Positions 26,184 through 35,000 of a stretch of 64,000 nt of DNA are shown in pieces. Each line of letters starts with the position of its first letter. Positions within the stretch are counted from its first letter, which is position 1. The DNA is from Neptunitalea lumnitzerae (GTDB taxonomy: Bacteria; Bacteroidota; Bacteroidia; Flavobacteriales; Flavobacteriaceae): positions 1-64,000 of the forward strand of contig NZ_BRVO01000004.1 of NCBI RefSeq assembly GCF_027924185.1, written 5' to 3'. The position numbers and the translations under genes are program-made. A model generated the notes under the pieces. It was not told where the DNA came from. It was given only the letters and a program-made list of their open reading frames with translations, and did no database searches.

Positions 26184-26975
26184 TTGAAAAACCCTCTGAA
26201 TTTTCTGGATTTTAGCCCTGTAGATCTAATTGATATCTTTTTGGTTGCTTCGCTATTGTATTACCTCTACAAATTAATAAAGGGTACAGCTGCGGTAAAT
26301 ATATTTATTGGTATTGTTATTATCTATGTTATTTTTCAAATAACAAAGCTGCTTCAAATGGAGCTGCTTAGTAGTATTTTTGACAACTTTTTTGAAGCAG
26401 GCTACCTAGCACTTATCTTGGTATTTCAGCAAGAAATAAGAAAATTCCTTTTAATGGTAGGGTCTTATAACTTTACCACAAAAAAGAGTTTAATAAGACA
26501 TTTTCACTTCTTGAAAAACCAAAACAAAGAAAGCATCAATACCGATGTTAGACTTATTGTACAAGCTTGTAAAAAACTTGCTATTACCAATACAGGAGCA
26601 CTTATAGTTTTGCAGCGCAACGGATCGTTAGATTTTGTGAAAAATACCGGAGACGAGATGAATGCCATTGTAAACATACCATTAATAGAAAGTATCTTTT
26701 TTAAAAACAGCCCCCTGCATGATGGTGCCATTATTATTAAAGAAAATAAATTGGTAGCTACCCGTGTTATTCTACCTGTATCTAACGAGCGTACCATACC
26801 ACAACGTTTTGGTTTACGCCATAGAGCAGCCTTAGGCATTACCGAAAAAACAGATGCTGTAGCACTCACAGTCTCTGAAGAAACCGGACAAATTTCTTAT
26901 ATGAAAAACGGAGAATTTGTATTGTTTAATGACCACGATGAACTTATGAATATCATGTCTGAAGACTTATCATAA
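26184..26975 (+). CDS. cdaA: Diadenylate cyclase (c-di-AMP synthase), CdaA type
   Basis: Makes cyclic di-AMP from two ATP. Three membrane helices (about residues 12-75) precede the DAC domain, which has the catalytic DGA motif (PLHDGAIII) and RHR motif (GLRHRAALGI) plus GALIVLQRNGSL. The start is uncertain: no ATG exists near the beginning. The TTG at 26184 gives MKNPLNFLDFSPVDLIDIFL, close to the usual N-terminus; a TTG at 26133 would add 17 unlike residues inside the lipoprotein gene. Third gene after folP. Confidence 0.92.
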   Translation: MKNPLNFLDFSPVDLIDIFLVASLLYYLYKLIKGTAAVNIFIGIVIIYVIFQITKLLQMELLSSIFDNFFEAGYLALILVFQQEIRKFLLMVGSYNFTTKKSLIRHFHFLKNQNKESINTDVRLIVQACKKLAITNTGALIVLQRNGSLDFVKNTGDEMNAIVNIPLIESIFFKNSPLHDGAIIIKENKLVATRVILPVSNERTIPQRFGLRHRAALGITEKTDAVALTVSEETGQISYMKNGEFVLFNDHDELMNIMSEDLS

Positions 26976-27040
26976 ACTACTAGTTCACAAAACTCATTAA
27001 AGCAATTTCATATCTAAGTAGCAATAAAGCAAACAGTTTA

Positions 27041-28816
27041 TTAGCGGTTTACTTTTTCTTCTGCCATAAATTGTACTTCATATAAGTTTCTATAGTAACC
27101 ATTTTCCATAGCTAATAATTCTTTATGGGTACCAGTTTCTACAATTTCACCAGCATCCATTACTATAATCTTAGAAGCTTTTTTAATAGTTGCCAAACGG
27201 TGCGCAATTACTATAGAAGTTCTATTTTCAGTAATACGCTCAGTAGCTTGCTGAATTAACTTTTCTGAATATGAATCTACAGAAGAGGTAGCCTCATCCA
27301 AAATTAAAATACTCGGATTACTCACATACGCTCTCAAAAACGCAATTAACTGTCGTTGCCCAGAAGACAACATAGTACCACGCTCTTTAACATTATAATG
27401 ATAACCACCTGGTAAACTACTAATAAAATCGTGCACACCAATATCTTTAGCGGCTTGTATTACATGAGCCTCTTTAATATCTGGGTTTTTCAACGTAATA
27501 TTATTTAAAATACTATCGGCAAATAAAAACACATCTTGCAATACAATAGCAATATTACTACGTAAAGACTGAAGAGTATACTGTGTAATATTTACTCCAT
27601 CTACTTTAATAGCCCCAGATTGAATTTCATAAAAACGATTCAATAAGTTAATAATAGTAGACTTTCCGGCACCTGTTGCTCCTACAATAGCAACGGTTTC
27701 CCCTTGCTGTACATTAAAAGAAATACCGTGTAAAACTTCCTCACCTTCTATGTAGCCAAAATGTACCTTTTCAAAATCAATAGTTCCCTTAATATCATTA
27801 GCCACTTTGGTCCCGTTATCATCTATATAACTTTCAGTATCTAAAATACCAAAAACACGCCCCGCAGCAACCATTCCCATTTGCAAACCATTAAACTTCT
27901 CAGCAATTTGGCGTAAAGGTCTAAACAACATGTTTATCAGTAAAATAAACATAATCACTGTTCCTAAATCATTATCACCAGATTTCACAGCATTTAACCC
28001 ACCAAACCAAACAACTAAACCTACTACTATAGAAGAAACCATTTCTATAACCGATATAAAAATAGAGTTATACCATACTGTAGAAATCCATGATTTTTTA
28101 TGACGGTCGTTAATCTCTTTAAATCGCTTATACTCCTGCTCTTCTCTAGCAAAAATTTGTAATATTTTAATTCCCGTAATACGTTCCTGTACAAATGAAT
28201 TTAAGTTGGATACTTCCTTTCTCACCTCAATAAAGGCTTTTTTCATAGCTCTTTGAAACAAGAAAGTAGCATATAAAATTACAGGAAAAATACAGACCAC
28301 TATCAATGTTAATCTCCAATCAAAGTATAGCATTACGCCTAGAAACACTACTATTTTTAGTAAGTCACTAATAATTTCAAAAAATCCATTACTAAAAATT
28401 TCGCCTATACGCTCCATGTCTTGTACGGCTCTGGTAACTAAAAGACCTACTGAAGACTTATCATAATACTTCATTCTAAAACGAAGCATATGTTTAAAAA
28501 GCTTAATTCTAATATCTTTTATGAGATTTTGCCCTAGCCAGCTAGAAAAATAATTATAAGACCACTGCATACCTACCTCTAAAAACAGAGCAGCAACCAT
28601 TAAAATACAAATAAACAGCAGCCCCTGTTCATCTTGATCTGCCATATACGTATTTACCGAGTAATTCACCATTATTGGTCGAACTACCGCTAAAAAAGCC
28701 AATAATATAGCGGAAAATACCACAAAATTATATGTAGGTTTATAAGGTTTTGTGTAGGTTACAAGTCTTTTAATCAATTTAAAATCAAAAGCTTTTCCTG
28801 ATGTTTCTTTACTCAT
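27041..28816 (-). CDS. MsbA-like ABC exporter (fused membrane and ATPase domains)
   Basis: A 591-residue half-transporter: six-helix membrane domain (about 20-330) and a complete ATPase domain with Walker A (GATGAGKST), LSSGQRQLIAFLRA signature, ILILDEATSSVD Walker B and IVIAHRLATI switch. The family exports lipids or drugs; lipid A flipping is possible but not shown. Its start overlaps the end of truA by 8 bp, on the same strand. Confidence 0.9.
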   Translation of the reverse strand: MSKETSGKAFDFKLIKRLVTYTKPYKPTYNFVVFSAILLAFLAVVRPIMVNYSVNTYMADQDEQGLLFICILMVAALFLEVGMQWSYNYFSSWLGQNLIKDIRIKLFKHMLRFRMKYYDKSSVGLLVTRAVQDMERIGEIFSNGFFEIISDLLKIVVFLGVMLYFDWRLTLIVVCIFPVILYATFLFQRAMKKAFIEVRKEVSNLNSFVQERITGIKILQIFAREEQEYKRFKEINDRHKKSWISTVWYNSIFISVIEMVSSIVVGLVVWFGGLNAVKSGDNDLGTVIMFILLINMLFRPLRQIAEKFNGLQMGMVAAGRVFGILDTESYIDDNGTKVANDIKGTIDFEKVHFGYIEGEEVLHGISFNVQQGETVAIVGATGAGKSTIINLLNRFYEIQSGAIKVDGVNITQYTLQSLRSNIAIVLQDVFLFADSILNNITLKNPDIKEAHVIQAAKDIGVHDFISSLPGGYHYNVKERGTMLSSGQRQLIAFLRAYVSNPSILILDEATSSVDSYSEKLIQQATERITENRTSIVIAHRLATIKKASKIIVMDAGEIVETGTHKELLAMENGYYRNLYEVQFMAEEKVNR

Positions 28817-29552
28817 TAATATCTATATAAGGATATTCTACTTTTGTTAAATACAAGGCATGCCCCGGCACAGACACTCCCGCCTTACTTCTATCTCTAC
28901 TTTCTACTACCGCTTGCACATTGCTTATCTCACTTTTACCAAGCCCTACCTCTAATAAAGTACCTACTACAGCACGCACCATATTTCTTAAAAATCGATC
29001 TGCTTGAATAGTAAACACCAAGGTATCACCTTTCCATTCCCAATGTGCTTTCATCAATTTACAAATATAGGTCTTAACATCGGTATTAGATTTAGAGAAA
29101 CACTTAAAATCTTCATAACTAAAAAGCAATTCAGCTGCTTTATTCATCTTCTCTACATCAATATCTTTATGTACCAAATAAGCATAATCAGTTAAAAACG
29201 GATTTTTTCTATTCACTATCCAATATTCATAGGTTCTGCTTGTGGCATCAAAACGCGCATGAGCATCATCCGCTACCAAGTGAAGTGCATGTATAGCAAT
29301 ATCCTTTGGCAAAAAAGAATTTAACTTATGAACTAAATTATCATCTACGGGCTCTTCTACATCAAAATGAGCAAACATTTGTTTCGCATGTACACCCGCA
29401 TCGGTTCTACCAGCTCCCACAATAGTCATTTCCCTACGCAACATAGTAGACAATGCCTTTTCTAAAACCTCTTGTACAGAAATTGCGCTTGGCTGATTTT
29501 GCCAACCGTGGTACCCTGCCCCATTATAAGAAAACTCTAAAAAGTATCTCAA
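28809..29552 (-). CDS. truA: tRNA pseudouridine synthase A
   Basis: Converts uridines 38-40 of the tRNA anticodon stem to pseudouridine. GAGRTDAGVHA contains the catalytic aspartate, and YHGWQNQP, FLRNMVRAVVGTL are family motifs. The start is placed at TTG 29552, giving MRYFLEFSYNGAGYHGW (247 residues), the usual N-terminus. An ATG at 29600 would add 16 residues but lies upstream of the -7 element TATCTTTG (29582-29589), so it would not be in the transcript. Confidence 0.93.
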   Translation of the reverse strand: MRYFLEFSYNGAGYHGWQNQPSAISVQEVLEKALSTMLRREMTIVGAGRTDAGVHAKQMFAHFDVEEPVDDNLVHKLNSFLPKDIAIHALHLVADDAHARFDATSRTYEYWIVNRKNPFLTDYAYLVHKDIDVEKMNKAAELLFSYEDFKCFSKSNTDVKTYICKLMKAHWEWKGDTLVFTIQADRFLRNMVRAVVGTLLEVGLGKSEISNVQAVVESRDRSKAGVSVPGHALYLTKVEYPYIDINE

Positions 29553-29562
29553 AAGAAATAAG

Positions 29563-29589
29563 TATTTTTGTATACAATCTGCAAAGATA
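29563..29589. promoter_or_regulatory. Divergent -7 elements of truA and the YfcE gene
   Basis: TATTTTTG on the plus strand (29563-29570) points toward the phosphodiesterase gene and TATCTTTG on the minus strand (29582-29589) toward truA. The two elements face each other 11 bp apart, so the two start regions overlap. Confidence 0.55.
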
Positions 29590-29624
29590 CATAGAACCAT
29601 TTACTTTTTTCAACAGCATTCTAA

Positions 29625-30116
29625 ATGACCCGAATTTTACTCCTTTCAGACACTCATAGCCATATAGATGACTCCATATTAAAATATGTAAAAATGGCCG
29701 ATGAAGTATGGCACGCAGGTGATATAGGCGATATAACAGTAACCGATACCATAAAAGCATTGAAACCATTAAAAGCAGTCTACGGAAATATAGACAATCA
29801 TGTAGCACGCGCAGAATTCCCTGAAAACAATCGGTTTTTTTGTGAAGGTGTAGATGTTTGGATAACCCACATTGGTGGTTACCCTAATAAATACAACCCT
29901 AGAGTTAAGGAAGAAATCACCAAGAACCCTCCAAAATTATTTATCTGTGGGCACTCTCACATACTAAAGGTTATGTGGGACAAAAAACTAAATTTACTAC
30001 ATATGAACCCTGGTGCCTGTGGTAAACACGGATTTCATAAAGTAAGAACCATGTTACGTTTTGTTATAGACGGTAATGATATAAAAGACTTAGAAATTAT
30101 TGAACTTTCTAATTAA
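29625..30116 (+). CDS. YfcE/MJ0936-family metallophosphodiesterase
   Basis: A 163-residue calcineurin-like phosphoesterase with all metal motifs: LSDTHSH (9-13 region), HAGDIGD, GNIDNH, ITHIGG and GHSH. Such enzymes cleave phosphodiesters in vitro; the biological substrate is unknown. Single gene between truA and a strong terminator, divergent from truA. Confidence 0.9.
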   Translation: MTRILLLSDTHSHIDDSILKYVKMADEVWHAGDIGDITVTDTIKALKPLKAVYGNIDNHVARAEFPENNRFFCEGVDVWITHIGGYPNKYNPRVKEEITKNPPKLFICGHSHILKVMWDKKLNLLHMNPGACGKHGFHKVRTMLRFVIDGNDIKDLEIIELSN

Positions 30117-30123
30117 AACAACA

Positions 30124-30148
30124 AAAAGCCCGGTATAACCGGGCTTTT
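30124..30148. terminator. Bidirectional terminator after the phosphodiesterase gene
   Basis: Hairpin AAAAGCCCGGT / ACCGGGCTTTT around a three-base loop. It separates the YfcE gene from the converging DUF4293 gene. Confidence 0.9.
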
Positions 30149-30178
30149 CTACGCACTAATACTACTAAGATGTTAGGT

Positions 30179-30586
30179 TTATCGTAATCGATCAACTGAT
30201 TTTACAAGATCTTCATCCTTTTTAATTGCTCTATTAGCGAGCACAAGAAAAACGATAGAAATGATCGGAAGAAGCATCCCAATACCCTTCTCAGAAGTTT
30301 CCACTTCTCCGGATATAGTTAGCGACCAATACACAAATAATCCTAGTAAGATAAGATTTAATATCATGTTCAATCTGTTTATCACAAATTGATTTTTTCT
30401 ATTCTTAAAAGATACAATAGCACCAATACCTAATAATGCAGACACTATAAAAGCAACCATATACATCATATTGTCATATGCCATTACAGCCACTCCATTT
30501 TCGGTATACATTGACAGTAAAAACGACAATACTCCATTTAGTATTACCACTATCAACAGGTATAAAGTTTGTATGCGTTGTATCAT
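30179..30586 (-). CDS. DUF4293 membrane protein
   Basis: A 135-residue protein with four predicted membrane helices (about 5-25, 40-60, 70-90, 100-120), beginning MIQRIQTLYLLIVVILN, which is the DUF4293 signature in Bacteroidota. It is often found beside rho, as here, where it is divergent from rho. Function unknown. It has a clear own promoter. Confidence 0.85.
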   Translation of the reverse strand: MIQRIQTLYLLIVVILNGVLSFLLSMYTENGVAVMAYDNMMYMVAFIVSALLGIGAIVSFKNRKNQFVINRLNMILNLILLGLFVYWSLTISGEVETSEKGIGMLLPIISIVFLVLANRAIKKDEDLVKSVDRLR

Positions 30587-30603
30587 TTCTTAAAATTCGA
30601 CCA

Positions 30604-30636
30604 CAAAAGTATAACTTCTGTTTGAAAAAAGCGCAA
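30604..30636 (-). promoter_or_regulatory. Promoter of the DUF4293 gene
   Basis: The -7 element TACTTTTG is at 30604-30611 and the -33 TTG at 30634-30636, spacing 22 bp, minus strand, about 18 bp ahead of the ATG. Confidence 0.65.
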
Positions 30637-30785
30637 AAAAAATTATTGTATTCGTAAAAAATAATTTGTAATATTGTGAAACCTATTCGTAGCACACATA
30701 ATATCGACATATCGATAGTCTTCGAAAATTTTTCAATTTATATTTTCATTTTCAACTTCAACACTTAAACATATTTTCATTATAA

Positions 30786-32510
30786 ATGTTTGAAATAACA
30801 GATTTAAAAGCTAAAAAACTATCTGAACTACAAGAAATAGCCAAGGCTATTGATGTACCTAAATTCAGAAGTTTAAAAAAAATGGATTTGATCTACCAAA
30901 TCCTTGATGTTCAGGCTGCAGACCCTCAATCTGTTGCTCAGGAAAAGAAGGAAAGTAGTGCTGAGGAAACCCCTACAGAAACTACAAATGCTAAGGACAC
31001 AGCACCAAAGGCTAAACGTGCACGCACAAGAGTATCTAAAAAGATTACTCCGGAAAAAAAACCTGCTGAAAATACAGATACACCAGCTCCTGTAGCTGAA
31101 AAAACTGAACCCGAAGCAAAGAAAGAAGCACCAGCAAAAATAAAAGCTGAAGCCCCTAAACAACAAGCTACACCTCAAAAAGAAACTGCTACTGAAAAGG
31201 ATAATAAACCTCAAAATAAAGAGCAGCGTAGAGATAATAATAGAGACGATTTCAAAAAACGTGACAACAACAATAACAAGAAAGAATTCTCTAAAAACAC
31301 CAATAACCACCGCAATCAAAATCATAAAAACAATAACGAGAAGGATAACTTTAATAAAGATACCCGAAACCGTTATAGAGAACCTGATTTTGAATTTGAC
31401 GGAATTATTGAAAGTGAAGGTGTACTAGATATAATGCAAGACGGATATGGCTTTTTACGCTCATCCGATTATAATTACCTATCATCTCCTGATGATATTT
31501 ACGTATCGCAATCTCAAATTAGATTGTTCGGATTAAAAACAGGAGACACTGTACTTGGTAACGTTAGACCACCAAAAGAAGGAGAAAAGTATTTCCCTTT
31601 AATTAAGGTTAATAAAATTAACGGATTAGAACCACAGGTAGTAAGAGACCGTGTTTCTTTTGAACACCTTACTCCATTATTCCCTGATGAGAAGTTTGCT
31701 ATAGCCGATAAGAACAGTACTGCCTCTACCAGAATCATGGATCTATTTGCTCCTATTGGTAAAGGACAACGTGGTATGATTGTATCGCAACCTAAAACTG
31801 GTAAAACAATGTTATTAAAAGACATTGCTAACGCCATAGCTGCAAACCACCCAGAAGTATACCTTATAGTATTACTAATTGACGAAAGACCTGAAGAGGT
31901 TACCGACATGCAACGTAATGTAAAAGGTGAAGTTATTGCTTCTACTTTTGACAAAGAAGCTACCGAACACGTTCGTGTTGCCAATATTGTTTTAGAAAAA
32001 TCAAAGCGACTAGTAGAATGCGGACATGATGTTGTTATCTTACTAGACTCTATTACACGTTTAGCTAGAGCATACAACACTGTACAACCTGCATCTGGCA
32101 AAGTATTAAGTGGTGGTGTAGATGCTAATGCATTACACAAACCAAAACGTTTCTTTGGTGCCGCAAGAAATATTGAAAACGGAGGATCTCTTTCAATTAT
32201 AGCTACAGCATTAACAGAAACCGGATCTAAAATGGACGAAGTTATCTTTGAAGAATTCAAAGGTACTGGTAACATGGAACTTCAATTAGACAGAAGAATA
32301 GCTAACAGAAGAATATTCCCAGCTATTGACCTTGTTTCTTCTTCTACCCGTAGAGATGATTTATTATTAGACGATACAGCATTACAACGTATGTGGATTA
32401 TGCGTAAGTACATATCTGACATGAACCCTGTAGAGGCTATGGAATTTATGGAACAACGTATTAAACAAACTAGAAATAACGATGAGTTTTTAATGACTAT
32501 GAATCAGTAA
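30786..32510 (+). CDS. rho: Transcription termination factor Rho with large disordered insert
   Basis: A 574-residue RNA-dependent ATPase/helicase. Residues 1-45 form the Rho N-terminal SAP-like domain ([20 protein letters not shown]). Residues about 50-200 are a low-complexity linker rich in Lys, Glu, Ala, Pro, then Asn, Asp, Arg. The RNA-binding domain follows ([16 protein letters not shown]), then the ATPase core with [10 protein letters not shown] (Walker A), [11 protein letters not shown], and [13 protein letters not shown]. The insert makes it longer than the roughly 420 residues of enterobacterial Rho; this is known for Bacteroidota. A terminator follows. Confidence 0.96.
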   Translation: MFEITDLKAKKLSELQEIAKAIDVPKFRSLKKMDLIYQILDVQAADPQSVAQEKKESSAEETPTETTNAKDTAPKAKRARTRVSKKITPEKKPAENTDTPAPVAEKTEPEAKKEAPAKIKAEAPKQQATPQKETATEKDNKPQNKEQRRDNNRDDFKKRDNNNNKKEFSKNTNNHRNQNHKNNNEKDNFNKDTRNRYREPDFEFDGIIESEGVLDIMQDGYGFLRSSDYNYLSSPDDIYVSQSQIRLFGLKTGDTVLGNVRPPKEGEKYFPLIKVNKINGLEPQVVRDRVSFEHLTPLFPDEKFAIADKNSTASTRIMDLFAPIGKGQRGMIVSQPKTGKTMLLKDIANAIAANHPEVYLIVLLIDERPEEVTDMQRNVKGEVIASTFDKEATEHVRVANIVLEKSKRLVECGHDVVILLDSITRLARAYNTVQPASGKVLSGGVDANALHKPKRFFGAARNIENGGSLSIIATALTETGSKMDEVIFEEFKGTGNMELQLDRRIANRRIFPAIDLVSSSTRRDDLLLDDTALQRMWIMRKYISDMNPVEAMEFMEQRIKQTRNNDEFLMTMNQ

Positions 32511-32531
32511 CACTCATCCTATCATAAAACT

Positions 32532-32564
32532 AAAAACCGATACTTAACAGTGTCGGTTTTTTTT
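32532..32564 (+). terminator. Terminator of rho
   Basis: Hairpin AAAACCGATAC / GTGTCGGTTTT (one G-T pair) around TTAACA, followed by a run of eight T. Confidence 0.85.
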
Positions 32565-32751
32565 ATTCCAAATACCAACCCTATAAAAGATTTCAACACC
32601 CCAACAACCTTCCCCCTACCAACCACACTAAACACGCTGTTTAGAAGCCACAGAACAAACAAAAGAAGCAAACTGAAACTCCCTAATCTAGATACTTAAA
32701 AAAAAGAATACAGAAGACGCTACGCCTAAACCAAAACACCTTATAAAAGTC

Positions 32752-32785
32752 AAAAGCCGACATTTTACAATGTCGGCTTTCTTTA
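32752..32785 (+). terminator. Second terminator-like hairpin, copy of the rho terminator
   Basis: AAAGCCGACATT / AATGTCGGCTTT with loop TTAC and a T-rich tail. About 28 of 35 positions match the rho terminator 220 bp upstream, including the trailing TTTATTC. Confidence 0.7.
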
Positions 32786-32805
32786 TTCACCAATTAAAAC
32801 AAAAA

Positions 32806-32827
32806 AACCTGCATAACAATGCAGGTT
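32806..32827 (-). terminator. Terminator of rpsT
   Basis: Hairpin AACCTGCAT / ATGCAGGTT around four bases, with a seven-T run on the minus strand, 28 bp beyond the rpsT stop. Confidence 0.85.
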
Positions 32828-32854
32828 CTGTTTTATCTTTCTATTAAAAAGAGC

Positions 32855-33109
32855 TTAAGCTAAAGAAGCAATTTTCTTAGTTAAACCACTTTTTAAGTTA
32901 GCAGCTTTGTTACTATGAATGATGTTTTTCTTAGCTAACTTATCAATCATAGAAGCAACAGTAGGATATAAAGTCTCAGCTTCTTTCTGATCTTCTAAAG
33001 AACGTAATTTTTTCAATGCATTACGCATTGTTTTGTGCTGATATTTATTTCTTAAACGAACCGCCTCGTTTCTTCTAATTCTTTTTAATGCTGACTTGTG
33101 ATTTGCCAT
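32855..33109 (-). CDS. rpsT: 30S ribosomal protein S20
   Basis: Binds 16S rRNA in the small subunit. The 84-residue, Lys/Arg-rich helical protein begins [21 protein letters not shown] and ends with the typical [20 protein letters not shown]. Length is normal. It lies just downstream of two tRNA-Glu genes on the same strand (64 bp from the nearer one), so it may share their transcript. Confidence 0.97.
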   Translation of the reverse strand: MANHKSALKRIRRNEAVRLRNKYQHKTMRNALKKLRSLEDQKEAETLYPTVASMIDKLAKKNIIHSNKAANLKSGLTKKIASLA

Positions 33110-33173
33110 TTCTTTTTGTTTTAAACAACCAAAAGGTTCAAAATTTTTACTCTTCTAATATATAACCAAGTTG

Positions 33174-33245
33174 TAGCCCGTAGGGGAATCGAACCCCTCT
33201 TACCAGGATGAAAACCTGGCGTCCTAGCCGATAGACGAACGGGCC
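33174..33245 (-). tRNA. tRNA-Glu, anticodon TTC (second copy in transcript order)
   Basis: A 72-base cloverleaf. Acceptor GGCCCGT pairs with ACGGGCT (first pair G-U) plus A; anticodon arm CCAGG-TTTTCAT-CCTGG gives TTC; T-arm AGGGGTTCGATTCCCCT. CCA not encoded. Differs from its neighbour mainly in the acceptor and D-arms. Confidence 0.96.
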
Positions 33246-33277
33246 AACAATAACAAATAAACTTTTCGTTTACTTAG

Positions 33278-33349
33278 TAGTCCGTAGGGGAATCGAACCC
33301 CTGTTACCAGGATGAAAACCTGGCGTCCTAACCCCTAGACGAACGGACC
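33278..33349 (-). tRNA. tRNA-Glu, anticodon TTC (first copy in transcript order)
   Basis: A 72-base cloverleaf with acceptor GGTCCGT / ACGGACT, the same anticodon arm and T-arm as the copy 32 bp downstream, and D-arm TCTAGGGGTTAGGA. Tandem tRNA-Glu from one promoter. Confidence 0.96.
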
Positions 33350-33371
33350 ATCTTTTTCGTTATTGCGGATG

Positions 33372-33401
33372 CAAAGCTACAACATTTTTTAAACTACGCA
33401 A
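33372..33401 (-). promoter_or_regulatory. Promoter of the tRNA-Glu pair
   Basis: The -7 element TAGCTTTG (33372-33379) and -33 TTG (33399-33401) are 19 bp apart. The -7 box continues into CATCCGC, the discriminator shared with the rRNA-type and tRNA-Arg promoters. Confidence 0.75.
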
Positions 33402-33424
33402 CACTTTTTGAAAAAAAATTAAAA

Positions 33425-34903
33425 TTAATATGCTTTTGCAAATAGCACGCGCTTCTTAGACGGCTTACCAGTGTACATACAAACCCCTTCTTCCTCCTTG
33501 GAATCCAACGGAATACATCTAATTGTAGCTTTTGTAAGCTCCTGAATTTTTTCTTCTGTCTCTGTTGTACCATCCCAATGCGCTGAAATAAATCCTCCTT
33601 TATTTTCTAAAACTTCTTTAAATTCTTCAAAAGAATTCACCTCGGTAATATGAGACGCTCTGTAATCAAATGCCTTTTGGTATATGTTATTTTGAATATC
33701 TTCTAGCAACGTTGTTACCGTTTCTACAAGATTTGTAATATCAATTGTTTCTTTTGTGAGCGTATCTCTACGAGCCACCTCTACGGTTCCGTTAGCAAGA
33801 TCTCTATTTCCTATACCCACGCGTACAGGCACCCCTTTCAACTCATATTCGGCAAACTTCCAACCTGGTTTTTGCGTATCTCTATCATCAAACTTAACAG
33901 AAACACCCAACTTCTTCAATTCATCTAAATAAGGCTTTATATGCGCTCTAATAGCCTCTAATTGATCTAAACCTTTGTATATAGGCACTACCACTAATTG
34001 AATTGGCGCTAATTTAGGTGGCAACACCAAACCTTGATCATCACTGTGCGTCATTATCAAAGCTCCCATCAATCGGGTAGATACCCCCCAAGAAGTAGCC
34101 CAAACATGTTCTTGCTTTCCTTCTTTGGTAGTATATTTAACATCAAATGCTTTCGCGAAATTCTGCCCTAAGAAGTGAGAAGTACCCGCTTGTAGTGCTT
34201 TACCATCTTGCATTAATGCTTCTATACAATATGTTTCATCAGCCCCTGCAAATCTTTCTGCTTCGGTTTTAAACCCTTTTACAACAGGTACCGCCATAAA
34301 GTCTTCTGCAAACTCTGCATATACATTCATCATTTGTTCTGCCTCTGCCAAAGCTTCTGCTTTCGTAGCATGTGCCGTATGCCCTTCTTGCCATAAGAAC
34401 TCTGCTGTTCTTAAAAACAAACGCGTTCTCATTTCCCAACGCACAACGTTTGCCCATTGGTTTACAAGAATAGGAAGATCTCTGTAAGATTCAATCCAAT
34501 TTTTATAAGTATTCCAAATAATAGCTTCAGAAGTTGGTCTTACCACCAATTCTTCTTCTAATTTAGCATCTGGGTCTACTATTAATTTTCCTTTGTTTTC
34601 CTCATCACTTTTTAATCTGTAATGAGTAACAACAGCACATTCTTTAGCAAAACCTTCAGCATTTTTTTCTTCCGCCTCAAAAAGACTTTTAGGAACAAAA
34701 AGTGGAAAATATGCATTTTCATGTCCAGTTTCCTTAAACATTTTATCTAATTGTGCTTGCATTTTTTCCCAGATAGCATACCCGTAAGGTTTAATAACCA
34801 TACAACCTCTAACTCCCGAATTCTCAGCTAAATCGGCTCTTACAACCAATTCGTTATACCATTTTGAATAGTCTTCTGCCCTAGTAGTTAACTTTTTGCT
34901 CAT
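33425..34903 (-). CDS. proS: Prolyl-tRNA synthetase, archaeal/eukaryotic type
   Basis: Charges tRNA-Pro. The 492-residue class II synthetase has motif 2 around [33 protein letters not shown], and a C-terminal anticodon domain with [15 protein letters not shown] and a zinc-domain-like tail ending FAKAY. It lacks the editing insertion of the long bacterial ProS form, as in other short ProS enzymes used by Bacteroidota. Single gene, ending about 75 bp upstream of the tRNA-Glu genes. Confidence 0.95.
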   Translation of the reverse strand: MSKKLTTRAEDYSKWYNELVVRADLAENSGVRGCMVIKPYGYAIWEKMQAQLDKMFKETGHENAYFPLFVPKSLFEAEEKNAEGFAKECAVVTHYRLKSDEENKGKLIVDPDAKLEEELVVRPTSEAIIWNTYKNWIESYRDLPILVNQWANVVRWEMRTRLFLRTAEFLWQEGHTAHATKAEALAEAEQMMNVYAEFAEDFMAVPVVKGFKTEAERFAGADETYCIEALMQDGKALQAGTSHFLGQNFAKAFDVKYTTKEGKQEHVWATSWGVSTRLMGALIMTHSDDQGLVLPPKLAPIQLVVVPIYKGLDQLEAIRAHIKPYLDELKKLGVSVKFDDRDTQKPGWKFAEYELKGVPVRVGIGNRDLANGTVEVARRDTLTKETIDITNLVETVTTLLEDIQNNIYQKAFDYRASHITEVNSFEEFKEVLENKGGFISAHWDGTTETEEKIQELTKATIRCIPLDSKEEEGVCMYTGKPSKKRVLFAKAY

Positions 34904-34967
34904 TATATATATTTTGGCACAAATTTTGCGCTAATGTTAAATAAATAATTGTTTCGACAAAACTAAT

Positions 34968-34975
34968 TATTTTTG
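34968..34975 (+). promoter_or_regulatory. -7 element of the Gly/Tyr-rich lipoprotein gene
   Basis: TATTTTTG on the plus strand with a TTG at 34949-34951 (spacing 16 bp, slightly short), 25 bp ahead of the ATG. Confidence 0.5.
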
Positions 34976-35000
34976 TTATGTTCAACAATAAAAAGATGCA

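Larger units (their letters stand above)
32565..32854. other. Gene-free stretch with a second, similar terminator
   Basis: No gene is supported between rho and rpsT. The stretch holds a second hairpin at 32752-32780 that closely resembles the rho terminator, and the rpsT terminator at 32806-32827. The C/A-rich part in between (32570-32740) shows no frame, tRNA or repeat that I can identify. Confidence 0.5.

Noticed and set aside
29553-29600. ATG-started longer TruA
   Set aside because: The ATG lies upstream of the truA -7 element and the added residues are not part of the TruA fold.
30873-31325. 150-residue antisense frame in rho
   Set aside because: Phe/Ser/Cys-rich shadow of the Lys/Glu/Asn-rich Rho insert with no start signal.
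31514-32275. 253-residue antisense frame in rho
   Set aside because: Lies wholly over the conserved Rho ATPase domain; no recognisable domain of its own.
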